48,622 nt of DNA from CAYHYG01 sp964360835. Its GTDB lineage: Bacteria > Patescibacteriota > Patescibacteriia > UBA1558 > 2-01-FULL-52-15. The DNA is taken from positions 1 through 48,622 of the forward strand of contig CAYHYG010000004.1 of the NCBI GenBank assembly GCA_964360835.1, read 5' to 3'. Position 1 is the first letter of the stretch. Every line of letters starts with the position of its first letter. A program made the translations under genes and the position numbers. Below the pieces are notes generated by a model that was not told where the DNA came from, made no database searches, and saw only the letters and a list, made by a program, of their open reading frames with translations. Positions 40,613 to 47,327 of this stretch are shown here, in pieces.

Positions 40613-41078
40613 ACGTAATCTAGATTTATGTAGCTACGACTGATAAAACCATACTAATATCATAGTCAGATGCAGCTGGTTGCTCAGCTGGTACTTTTTG
40701 ACTGATGGTCACTCCAGTCAATTTCCAGTCACCGATGTCATTTGAGGCTATTGCTCCGGTCAACACTGTAATGCTATTAGTAGTGCCTTCAAGAAAAGCA
40801 GTAGATGATCCTTTGGTTACGTTAGTCACAACGCAAGAAGCACATTGACCGACTGCTAATGTCCCAACCGATGGATCTACGGTCATCTGACCACCAAGAG
40901 CGTCAACATCAGCACCGTCAGTGCAGCCCGTACCAGTAGAATCGTTAAAATCATAGTCTGTACCGACACTATCCCAGACAGCCGTGGTGGCTGAGCCGGC
41001 TAGCGATGCTGTCCAGCCGCCATCAGCCGCGTCAGGATTTTTCACATAAATAACTTGAGAGGCAGAGCCAAAGGTACC
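39929..41078. repeat. 447-base direct repeat (39929-40375 and 40632-41078)
   Basis: Line by line the two copies appear identical over 447 bases, from AGCTACGACTGATAAAACC to AAAGGTACC. Flanking sequences differ. It spans most of the shared beta domain of both paralogues. Confidence 0.85.
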
Positions 41079-41330
41079 GGTAGCGGTACCGCAGGTGAAG
41101 CTAAAGGTTCCGGTAGTAAGGACAACCGAGGGGCTAGCAACCGTGACATAGCTGGCATCTACGATATCGACGACTAACGTGCCGGCACTAATAGTATATT
41201 GAAAATTTGAGGTAGAGCTAGCCAAAACTATAGGGGTCAAAGTCAATCCAAAGCCCAGAAAAGATACCAAAATCATCACTGATGTGGCGGTCAGATGCCG
41301 TAAAGCTGAATTGACTAACTTTGAACTCAT
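40626..41330 (-). CDS. Exported beta-domain protein, paralogue 2 (WxL-like)
   Basis: The 234-residue protein has a signal peptide (LTATSVMILVSFLGFGLTLTPIVLA) then STSNFQYTISAGTLVVDIVDA and the shared beta domain. From KNPDAADGGW onward it is the same as paralogue 1 except the last residue (Thr instead of Ser). The head gene of the unit has a perfect promoter 60 bases upstream and no ribosome-binding site. The domain resembles that of the 709-residue protein and may be a self-assembling surface subunit (inference). Confidence 0.8.
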   Translation of the reverse strand: MSSKLVNSALRHLTATSVMILVSFLGFGLTLTPIVLASSTSNFQYTISAGTLVVDIVDASYVTVASPSVVLTTGTFSFTCGTATGTFGSASQVIYVKNPDAADGGWTASLAGSATTAVWDSVGTDYDFNDSTGTGCTDGADVDALGGQMTVDPSVGTLAVGQCASCVVTNVTKGSSTAFLEGTTNSITVLTGAIASNDIGDWKLTGVTISQKVPAEQPAASDYDISMVLSVVAT

Positions 41331-41391
41331 TTTATTTTTATTTTTTCGACTTTTATCTCAAAAAACCTAGGAAAAAGTAATTTATAGATAC

Positions 41392-41420
41392 ATTATAGCT
41401 CATTTTTAGCAAAATGTCAA
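41392..41420 (-). promoter_or_regulatory. Perfect consensus promoter of the paralogue pair
   Basis: Minus strand: TTGACA, 17 bases, TATAAT. The leader is about 55 bases and A/T-rich, without a Shine-Dalgarno site. Confidence 0.85.
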
Positions 41421-41457
41421 ATATATATGCCTAACCTTAGGTAAAAAATGACTAAAA

Positions 41458-41486
41458 TTGACAAATATGGCTGATTTTGTTACTTT
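41458..41486 (+). promoter_or_regulatory. tRNA-Arg promoter
   Basis: TTGACA, 17 bases, TACTTT; start about 13 bases before the mature tRNA end. Divergent from the surface operon promoter. Confidence 0.65.
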
Positions 41487-41505
41487 CAAGCTTGCATTCC
41501 GCCTC

Positions 41506-41580
41506 GCTCTCGTAGTTCAATGGATAGAACGGGAGCCTTCTAAGCTCTAAATCTAGGTTCGATTCCTAGCGGGGGCACCA
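41506..41580 (+). tRNA. tRNA-Arg, anticodon UCU
   Basis: All four arms fold: acceptor GCTCTCG/CGGGGGC, D stem GTTC/GAAC, anticodon stem GGAGC/GCTCT with loop CTTCTAA, T arm CTAGG TTCGATT CCTAG. A is the discriminator and CCA is encoded. Reads AGA codons. Confidence 0.95.
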
Positions 41581-41581
41581 A

Positions 41582-41705
41582 GGGAGCCTTCCCGCAGACT
41601 CTCTAAAGCGAAGCGAAAGAGGGTAAGCTCTGTGATGCAGGTTCGTCCAGTCATCCGACTGGACTGTCAGGTTGCATAACCTGACGATTCCTGCCAGAGC
41701 CACCA
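41582..41705 (+). other. tRNA-like remnant with hairpin insertions
   Basis: Directly after tRNA-Arg its anticodon-arm sequence recurs (GGGAGCCTTC, 41582-41591, and TAAGCTCT, 41624-41631), but 32 bases with an ACTCTCT/AGAGGGT hairpin interrupt the anticodon loop. A normal-looking 3' half follows: GTGAT, T stem GCAGG/CCTGC, CAGAGCC, A and CCA. The T loop TTC-GATT is split by 41 bases forming two perfect 8-bp hairpins (41645-41664 and 41666-41685). No 5' acceptor strand or D arm exists. Alternatively GCTCTG at 41627 pairs with CAGAGC to make an armless cloverleaf-like RNA. Confidence 0.6.
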
Positions 41706-41821
41706 TTCGATTCGCCCTTCGTGAGACGAAGGACTCACTCATAGTCTACGACCACTGTTTATTTAAGTGAAAACCCTATAAAATAGGATCGAATCGAATG
41801 CCCTGAGCGTAGTCGAAGGGC
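41705..41821. repeat. Inverted-repeat-flanked element with GCCCT...AGGGC hairpin
   Basis: ATTCGATTCG at 41705-41714 is matched by CGAATCGAAT at 41791-41800. Inside is CCTTCG/CGAAGG; just outside is GCCCTGAGCGTAGTCGAAGG, a motif known as a dispersed repeat in many bacteria. No gene lies between the tRNA-like element and tRNA-His. Confidence 0.6.
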
Positions 41822-41931
41822 TAAAAAGTAAAAAATCAAAAATAAAAGATCAAAATTACAGCAAAAAAGTAGAATTTTGAGATTTTTCTTGATACTTTGC
41901 AATTTTGCTTGTAAGTTCTGAGTTTTCTTAT

Positions 41932-42006
41932 GGCGACCTTAGTTCAATGGTAGAACACCAGGTTGTGGTCCTGGTTACAAGGGTTCAATTCCCTTAGGTC
42001 GCCCCA
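41932..42006 (+). tRNA. tRNA-His, anticodon GUG, with encoded G-1
   Basis: Acceptor GCGACCT/AGGTCGC, D stem GTTC/GAAC, anticodon stem CCAGG/CCTGG with loop TTGTGGT, T arm AAGGG TTCAATT CCCTT. The extra G at 41932 faces C73, as expected for His, and CCA is encoded. Confidence 0.95.
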
Positions 42007-42010
42007 TCAC

Positions 42011-42042
42011 GGCACTCGTCCCTAAAAGACGAGTTTTGTGCT
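42011..42042 (+). terminator. Terminator after tRNA-His
   Basis: ACTCGTC/GACGAGT stem with CCTAAAA loop, extended by outer GC/GC, followed by TTTTGTGC. Confidence 0.65.
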
Positions 42043-42069
42043 TTATGTTACTATTTAGATGTTATAAAA

Positions 42070-42687
42070 ATGATGCTTTGTCCCTATTGTCAGCAAAATC
42101 TTAAGGAAGTCTCTGTATACAGCCACCATAGTCTCAAGCCGGACATTTCTATCGACCAGTGTGAAAATTGTGGCGGTATTTGGTTTGACTCACACGAAAT
42201 ACATAGAGTAAGAAAAGATGAAGTCAAACGGATAGATGCAATCGATACTAAAAAGTTAGCAGAGCCGAAGAACCTGACCAACAAGGAAATGCATTGCCCT
42301 CATGATAATAATTTGCTGAGATTACTAAGTGATCACGGTATTCCAAAAGAGCTTCAACTAATACAATGCCCAGACTGCCGCGGATTATGGTTAAACCGAG
42401 GAGAGTTCACCGATTTTCATGCCAAGAAGACTGAGCGTCTCAAACAAATGTCGACAAAAAATGATACGGAGTTTACCCGTCAGCTTGATAGACTTCTGTC
42501 TTATCATGATAATTCCAAGAAATATGAGACCATTGGAAACTTTGGTAAGTTCTTGTCTACACCCATGTATCAAACGAATAATTCTCTCATACTTGCCTCT
42601 AGTTCCGGGGATAAGAACGCTTTAGCTGTTGCCCAAGCCGTAATGACAGTTCTAGCCATGCTACTGAAGCTTCTGCTAAAAATCTAA
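42070..42687 (+). CDS. Double zf-TFIIB zinc-finger protein with hydrophobic tail
   Basis: The 205-residue protein has two TFIIB-type zinc knuckles: CPYC...CENCGGIWFDSHE (residues 4-45) and CPHD...CPDCRGLWLNRGE (75-112, where the second Cys of the first pair is replaced by Asp). A charged linker follows. The last 20 residues form a hydrophobic segment (AVAQAVMTVLAMLLKLLLKI). It may act near the membrane. A second ATG is available three bases downstream. Not related to neighbours. Confidence 0.8.
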   Translation: MMLCPYCQQNLKEVSVYSHHSLKPDISIDQCENCGGIWFDSHEIHRVRKDEVKRIDAIDTKKLAEPKNLTNKEMHCPHDNNLLRLLSDHGIPKELQLIQCPDCRGLWLNRGEFTDFHAKKTERLKQMSTKNDTEFTRQLDRLLSYHDNSKKYETIGNFGKFLSTPMYQTNNSLILASSSGDKNALAVAQAVMTVLAMLLKLLLKI

Positions 42688-42709
42688 AAACAATTAATAC
42701 ATAAAATAT

Positions 42710-43024
42710 ATGAAACTGTCCCGTCCTGTCGCTCTGCAAGCATTATTGCAGGCAGCTGGCGTTAGTCTCTACATAGGTTTGGTCTCATGGCTTATGTTCT
42801 CTATTAGTCAATGGCTACCCCGGGAAGATACCTTTCTGACACCCGTCACCTTCTTATTACTCTTTGTCTTGTCAGCCGCTGTTGTAGGTTCTCTAGTTCT
42901 CGGCTTACCTATCTTACTGTATCTAGACAATCAAAAAAAAGAAGCACTCAAATTACTAGGTGCCACTCTTTTGTGGTTATTCATCATTTTTGTCATTCTG
43001 ATCTTAGTTCAGATTGGTCTCTAA
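42710..43024 (+). CDS. Three-helix membrane protein, unknown
   Basis: The 104-residue protein is 22 bases downstream of the zinc-finger gene and likely co-transcribed. Hydrophobic segments at about 12-32, 43-68 and 82-104 (LLLFVLSAAVVGSLVLGLPILL; LWLFIIFVILILVQIGL). No known signature seen. It ends at a strong terminator. Confidence 0.6.
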   Translation: MKLSRPVALQALLQAAGVSLYIGLVSWLMFSISQWLPREDTFLTPVTFLLLFVLSAAVVGSLVLGLPILLYLDNQKKEALKLLGATLLWLFIIFVILILVQIGL

Positions 43025-43030
43025 AATATA

Positions 43031-43064
43031 AAAAACGAATAGCGACTAAGCTATTCGTTTTTTT
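43031..43064. terminator. Bidirectional terminator
   Basis: AAAAAACGAATAGC pairs with GCTATTCGTTTTTT around GACTAA. It serves the membrane protein and the convergent glycosyltransferase. Confidence 0.85.
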
Positions 43065-43068
43065 GTAC

Positions 43069-44175
43069 CTAAAAATTGATAACTGTCTTGAGCCAATGCG
43101 TGTGAAAGTTTACCAGGATATAGAAAAATAGATAGACAAATAGAATTAATCGATTACGAATATGTGAGGCGCCATAAGCCGCAATGAGTGATAATAATGG
43201 TACCAAGATCAGACTCACTCGTTCATTCTGTGATGGCCAGAGTAAGAAAAATACTGAAGCTGGTAACAGACAGATAAGGCTGAAAATAATTTCTCTCGAG
43301 CTGTCACGTAACTTCACGAATCCCAATACAACGAGCGGCCAGCCCGCCAAAAAAAGCCAAACCAAAATCTTGATGATTAAAAGCAAACTATAATCAGCTG
43401 CCCCACTGCCAGCGGCATAGACAGTCACGTTGTGACTAAACCAATCGAGATAAGTGAAACCAAAAGTCTGATAGAACCACCAATAATACAGTAGTGGTAA
43501 TGGTAAAAAAACCGCTAGGGCTAATAATCCTTGCTTAAACATTGCGCTGACGGGACGAACTCGTAGCAGGATAACCATACCCAATGTCAGCAAGCCCAGA
43601 GCACCGTATTCGCGGAAAAAAAATCCGACAATAGCGGTGAGTAAGCTGTACCAAAAATATTTCTTTTGCTCCGGCTGACGATAATAACTCATTGCCCAAT
43701 ACGAACCCCAGACAAACAAAGCAATGCCCCAGGTGTCAGCCATAAAGCCTAAACCAAAGTTCAGCAGTACTTGATTGCTCATCAGCAGTAAAGCAGCGAT
43801 CAAGGCGACAATCTCCGACTGAAAAATTCTTTTGGCCAGATAGAACATACCGCTGACTAAAACAAAATAACCAAGAATATTCATAACTACCAAACCAAAG
43901 CCAATCTGCGGTAACAGCTTACCAATAGCAAATGAAGATATGAGAAATAGCGGTGAAGCGATCAAGCGATTAAAGAGCGTAAACTCACCACTGAAAGTAC
44001 CATTGAGAAATTCCAGCACATTAAGGTAATCAGGCGCGTCGCCTCGTGGGCTAAACATGCGCGGGATAAAGCTTGAAGCTGATAATAGCATTAATGCAGT
44101 CATCAGCCAGAGACGATGAATAGGTTGAACAATTATTGGTCTACGTAAATGTGGAGAAAACCACCGCCAACTCAT
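43069..44175 (-). CDS. GT-C-type membrane glycosyltransferase (GT39/83-like)
   Basis: The 368-residue protein has about ten membrane helices. The first external loop (PRMFSPRGDAPDYLNVLEF) carries acidic residues as in polyprenyl-phosphate-sugar transferases such as PMT or ArnT, and REYGALGLLTLGM lies in a second loop. It overlaps by four bases with a DPM1-like GT2 enzyme that could make its polyprenyl-phosphate sugar donor. The family match is by topology rather than by a specific motif. Confidence 0.7.
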   Translation of the reverse strand: MSWRWFSPHLRRPIIVQPIHRLWLMTALMLLSASSFIPRMFSPRGDAPDYLNVLEFLNGTFSGEFTLFNRLIASPLFLISSFAIGKLLPQIGFGLVVMNILGYFVLVSGMFYLAKRIFQSEIVALIAALLLMSNQVLLNFGLGFMADTWGIALFVWGSYWAMSYYRQPEQKKYFWYSLLTAIVGFFFREYGALGLLTLGMVILLRVRPVSAMFKQGLLALAVFLPLPLLYYWWFYQTFGFTYLDWFSHNVTVYAAGSGAADYSLLLIIKILVWLFLAGWPLVVLGFVKLRDSSREIIFSLICLLPASVFFLLWPSQNERVSLILVPLLSLIAAYGASHIRNRLILFVYLFFYILVNFHTHWLKTVINF

Positions 44176-44870
44176 GAAGATAGATTAGACTTGATAATAT
44201 AATAGATAGCCGCGAGGCCGTCCTTCCAGTTTATTTTCTTGCCTTCACTGTAGGTACGACCAAAATAAGAAATACCAACTTCGTAGATGCGCACGTTGGC
44301 TTTGGAAACTAAAGCGGTAATCTCCGGCTCAATGCCGAAGCGCTTGGCTGACAGTCTATCTTTGATCCGGTCTAAGGCTTTCCGATTAAAGGCTTTATAA
44401 CACGTTTCCATATCTGTCAGATTGAGATTGGTAAACATGTTGGACAAAGTAGTGAGTAATCGATTTCCAAGATAATGCCAGAAATAGAGAACGCGATGCG
44501 GTTTATTGCCGACAAAACGTGAACCAAACACGACATCCGCTTGATTATCTAATATTGGCCGGATAACTTCCTGATACTCAGCTGGGTCGTATTCCAGATC
44601 AGCGTCCTGGATAATAATGATGTCTCCAGTTGCCTGGCGTAAACCGCGCGTCACCGCTGCGCCCTTACCTTGGTTTTCTGGTTGGTAGAGAATCTGATAG
44701 CGCTGCTCATATTGTCTCAGTAGTTCTCGCGTACCATCGGTTGAACAATCATCGATCAAGATAATCTCTTTACTAACATCGGGAATAGTAGCCCGTTCTA
44801 CGCGGCGCAGTAACTCCTCCAAGGTCTGTTTCTCGTTAAACACGGGGATAATGACTGATAGAATTTTCAT
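44172..44870 (-). CDS. GT2 family glycosyltransferase, dolichol/polyprenyl-phosphate sugar synthase-like
   Basis: I start at ATG 44870 because TACAAT ends eight bases upstream (leaderless). The 232-residue enzyme shows SVIIPVFNEKQTLEELL, the donor-binding IILIDDCSTDGT, GKGAAVTRGLRQATGDIIIIQDADLEYDP (with DAD) and TDMETCYKAFNRK. Lacks the C-terminal membrane helices of some GT2 proteins. Such DPM1/PpgS-type enzymes transfer a sugar to a polyprenyl phosphate. It is the upstream half of a two-gene unit with the GT-C transferase. Confidence 0.9.
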   Translation of the reverse strand: MKILSVIIPVFNEKQTLEELLRRVERATIPDVSKEIILIDDCSTDGTRELLRQYEQRYQILYQPENQGKGAAVTRGLRQATGDIIIIQDADLEYDPAEYQEVIRPILDNQADVVFGSRFVGNKPHRVLYFWHYLGNRLLTTLSNMFTNLNLTDMETCYKAFNRKALDRIKDRLSAKRFGIEPEITALVSKANVRIYEVGISYFGRTYSEGKKINWKDGLAAIYYIIKSNLSS

Positions 44871-44878
44871 ACGAGCTG

Positions 44879-44884
44879 ATTGTA
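44879..44884 (-). promoter_or_regulatory. -10 box (TGC-TACAAT) of the glycosyltransferase unit, leaderless
   Basis: Minus strand: TGC directly before TACAAT (extended -10). A good -35 is not obvious. The ATG begins eight bases further on. Confidence 0.5.
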
Positions 44885-44929
44885 GCACAGATTTCTAGGG
44901 AGTAAACTGAGCTCTGGAGAGGCGTCTGA

Positions 44930-44958
44930 TTGACACGCCTATCGTAGTTACCTATCAT
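44930..44958 (+). promoter_or_regulatory. ZIP transporter promoter, leaderless
   Basis: TTGACA, 17 bases, TATCAT; the A of ATG 44965 is at +1. Confidence 0.75.
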
Positions 44959-44964
44959 AACGTC

Positions 44965-45729
44965 ATGATTATGTACTCATTGGCAGCAGCTATCATTGTT
45001 AGCGTCTTGTCGCTTATCGGGGTCATTACGCTAACCGTAGGAGCTGAATCTATCCAGAAACTGAGTCGGCTATTGGTCAATGTGGCCATCGGCACCCTGC
45101 TGGCCGATGCTCTAGTTCATCTCTATCCAGAAGCTCTCGAGTCAGGCAGCTCACCGCTGGTGATCTCTATCGCTGCCTTAACCGGTATCCTATTATTTTT
45201 TATTCTAGAAAAAGTAGTTCACTGGCGTCATAGCCACGGCATACGCGATGATGAGGATCATCAGCACCAAGACACTGACGGCATCGAACCGTATGCTTAT
45301 ACCGTAATTTTTGGTGATGCCTTACATAATTTTATTGATGGACTTCTGATCGCTAGCGCTTTCATGGTAAACCTGCAGACTGGTATTGCTACCACGGTCG
45401 CCGTCATCCTGCACGAGATTCCACAGGAGCTGGGTGACTTTGGCATCTTGATCCATGCTGGTATGAAACGAGCTCAAGCTCTGATGATCAACTTTCTGAC
45501 AGCTCTAACCTCGATCGTTGGCGTCCTAGCGGCCTATGCTCTAATCCAATGGAACGAACAGCTCCTGCCACTGCTGCTGGCGCTGACTGCTGGTGGCTTT
45601 CTCTACATTGCTGGTACTGATCTCTTGCCGCGGGTTCATTATTTACGCTCAGTCAAAGCCAATCTCGGTCAACTTATAACTATTATTTTTGGTATGGGCT
45701 TAGTGATTTTATTATCCTTCTTGGAATAA
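44965..45729 (+). CDS. ZIP-family divalent metal transporter
   Basis: The 254-residue protein has about eight helices. The metal-binding helices IV and V are recognisable: GDALHNFIDGLLIASAFM and HEIPQELGDFGILIHAGM. A His/Asp-rich loop (RHSHGIRDDEDHQHQDTDG) lies between helices III and IV, as in eukaryotic and bacterial ZIPs. It probably imports Zn or Fe. It stands alone, divergent from the glycosyltransferases. Confidence 0.92.
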   Translation: MIMYSLAAAIIVSVLSLIGVITLTVGAESIQKLSRLLVNVAIGTLLADALVHLYPEALESGSSPLVISIAALTGILLFFILEKVVHWRHSHGIRDDEDHQHQDTDGIEPYAYTVIFGDALHNFIDGLLIASAFMVNLQTGIATTVAVILHEIPQELGDFGILIHAGMKRAQALMINFLTALTSIVGVLAAYALIQWNEQLLPLLLALTAGGFLYIAGTDLLPRVHYLRSVKANLGQLITIIFGMGLVILLSFLE

Positions 45730-45754
45730 CTTCTGATCCGAATTACTGGTTACT

Positions 45755-45786
45755 AGCTACAGATTACTGTCTCTGTAGCTTTTTTG
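45755..45786 (+). terminator. Terminator after the ZIP gene
   Basis: AGCTACAG/CTGTAGCT perfect stem followed by TTTTTTG. Confidence 0.8.
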
Positions 45787-45802
45787 TTAGTCGTTAACTT
45801 GC

Positions 45803-45808
45803 TACAAT
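45803..45808 (+). promoter_or_regulatory. Extended -10 promoter of the L,D-transpeptidase gene
   Basis: TGC-TACAAT; +1 at about 45815, between ATG 45810 and ATG 45816, favouring the second ATG on a leaderless message. Confidence 0.5.
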
Positions 45809-45815
45809 AATGAAC

Positions 45816-46655
45816 ATGAAACGACTCATCGCCGCCTGTCTAGTCCTGGTATCAATGGCTTTGCTGTATTTCTTTGTCTTGATACCAGCCAAGGTTCAAC
45901 CAAAATCTGAAACTGTTGAAGTTGCTTTGGAGCAGCCAGCTGTTGCCGGAATCTTTGTCACTACCAATGATGCGGTGGCCAGCTCAACTGCCGATACCGA
46001 CGATGATGGCCTATCCTATGCTGATGAACTATATTGGGACACTGACCCTATGATCATCGATACTGATGGAGATGGTCATGATGATGGCTTAGAGATAGAT
46101 AACGGTTACTCGCCTGTCGACTCAAAAGTGATCAAACTGCGTGACCATGATTATGACCAAGATGGTCTCAACGATGCGTGGGAAAAATTACTGCAAACTG
46201 ATCCAAAAGTAAAAGATAGCGATCGTGATGGCTTTAGCGACAGTGAAGAAGTTTTCAGCGGACATCAGCCGCTTTCAAAAGCAACCTCAACAGTTGAAAA
46301 AAAAATAACTGTCTCGATTGCCAAGCAGGAACTCAGTTATTATTTTGATAATGTTAAACTTGATAGCTTCCCCATTTCCACAGGTGTTAAGGGCTGGCCG
46401 ACACCAGTAGGAAATTTCAAAATTCTGGACAAGCAGCCAACCAAATATTATGTCGGACCGGGCTATGGCTATCCCAATACCAAATGGAACTTACAATTTA
46501 CCACTTGGCGCGGTTATCGTTACTGGATCCACGGCGCCTATTGGCACAACAATTTTGGCAAGCCAATGAGCCATGGTTGTGTCAACGTACATTACAACAA
46601 CATGGAGGATCTCTACGCCTGGGCAGACCAGCAGACGAAAGTCATCATTGAATAG
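45816..46655 (+). CDS. L,D-transpeptidase (YkuD) with Ca-binding repeats
   Basis: YkuD enzymes form 3-3 peptidoglycan crosslinks or attach proteins. The 279-residue protein has an N-terminal anchor (LIAACLVLVSMALLYFFVLI). Several thrombospondin-type-3-like Ca sites follow (DTDDDGLSYADE, DTDGDGHDDGLE, DYDQDGLNDAWE, DSDRDGFSDSEE; about 50-150). The catalytic domain contains IHGAYWHNNF and the active-site SHGCVNV with Cys255. The nucleophile and both His are intact. I prefer the second ATG because of the promoter position. Acts on the periplasmic or wall side. Confidence 0.9.
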   Translation: MKRLIAACLVLVSMALLYFFVLIPAKVQPKSETVEVALEQPAVAGIFVTTNDAVASSTADTDDDGLSYADELYWDTDPMIIDTDGDGHDDGLEIDNGYSPVDSKVIKLRDHDYDQDGLNDAWEKLLQTDPKVKDSDRDGFSDSEEVFSGHQPLSKATSTVEKKITVSIAKQELSYYFDNVKLDSFPISTGVKGWPTPVGNFKILDKQPTKYYVGPGYGYPNTKWNLQFTTWRGYRYWIHGAYWHNNFGKPMSHGCVNVHYNNMEDLYAWADQQTKVIIE

Positions 46656-46715
46656 CCCTGTTGACTACCATTTGTGAGGCTGGCCGTAGAGACGCTCATC
46701 GTCTCAAGGACAACC

Positions 46716-46858
46716 GAAACCCGCCTCGACTCGTAGAACTCGCTGCGGCGAGTCGGGCAATCTAGCCGGTTAATTGATTCAAGCTAGATTGCCTGCCTCG
46801 CCATGACAAATAGAGGCGAGTCAAGGCGGGCTTCTCCAGCACGGAGCGGGATCGCAAA
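46716..46858. repeat. Dispersed palindrome family B, rearranged copy
   Basis: Contains CGACTCG/CGAGTCG arms, GGCAATCTAG and CTAGATTGCC arms, GCCTCGCC, GAGGCGAG and GGATCGCAAAAG. It fills the 290-base spacer between the transpeptidase and DUF378 genes, in which I see no other gene. Confidence 0.75.
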
Positions 46859-46888
46859 AGAGTATAGATTCGTGTTTTTAGCTCGCAA

Positions 46889-46930
46889 CAAAAACTCCTC
46901 AGACATATGGTCCAAGGAGTTTTTGTTTAT
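46889..46930 (-). terminator. Terminator after the DUF378 gene
   Basis: CAAAAACTCCT/AGGAGTTTTTG stem with T runs on both strands. It lies 14 bases beyond the minus-strand stop. Confidence 0.8.
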
Positions 46931-46943
46931 ACACTTAGAGCAA

Positions 46944-47153
46944 CTACATTTGTTTACTGCAAACTCGGCAATCCTTCTTGTGCGTCAGCATAATATACAG
47001 AGCTGACAAACCTACCAAAACGTACACAACTTTGGTCGCTGTGGTGGCTTCACCCAAAATCATCTCCACCACGTTATAACCAAAAGCGACTAACAACCAG
47101 TTCAAACCTCCGACAACTAACAGGATAAAGGCGAGCATGTGCATAGCTTTCAT
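46944..47153 (-). CDS. DUF378 small membrane protein (YuzA-like)
   Basis: The 69-residue protein matches DUF378: MLAFILLVVGGLNWLLVAFGYN, then VVYVLVGLSALYIML. Strong GGGAGGTGG ribosome-binding site just before the ATG. The Cys-rich end KKDCRVCSKQM is extra. Function in the family is unknown. Confidence 0.88.
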   Translation of the reverse strand: MKAMHMLAFILLVVGGLNWLLVAFGYNVVEMILGEATTATKVVYVLVGLSALYIMLTHKKDCRVCSKQM

Positions 47154-47274
47154 AGTTCCACCTCCCTTCGTTCGATAGATATCATATATAGATATAGTGT
47201 GTATAGGAGTTGCGGCACAACAATCAGCAGTTTATCAGCCGTCCCCTATTTAATTAATTATACCATACAGCTGG

Positions 47275-47310
47275 GACAAAAAAATGACCTCCTTTGGGAG
47301 GCCATTTTGA
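47275..47310 (-). terminator. Terminator after the second DUF4215 protein
   Basis: Minus strand: AAAATGGCCTCC pairs with GGAGGTCATTTT and is followed by TTTGTCCC. Confidence 0.75.
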
Positions 47311-47327
47311 ATCGGCTGATGCTATAT

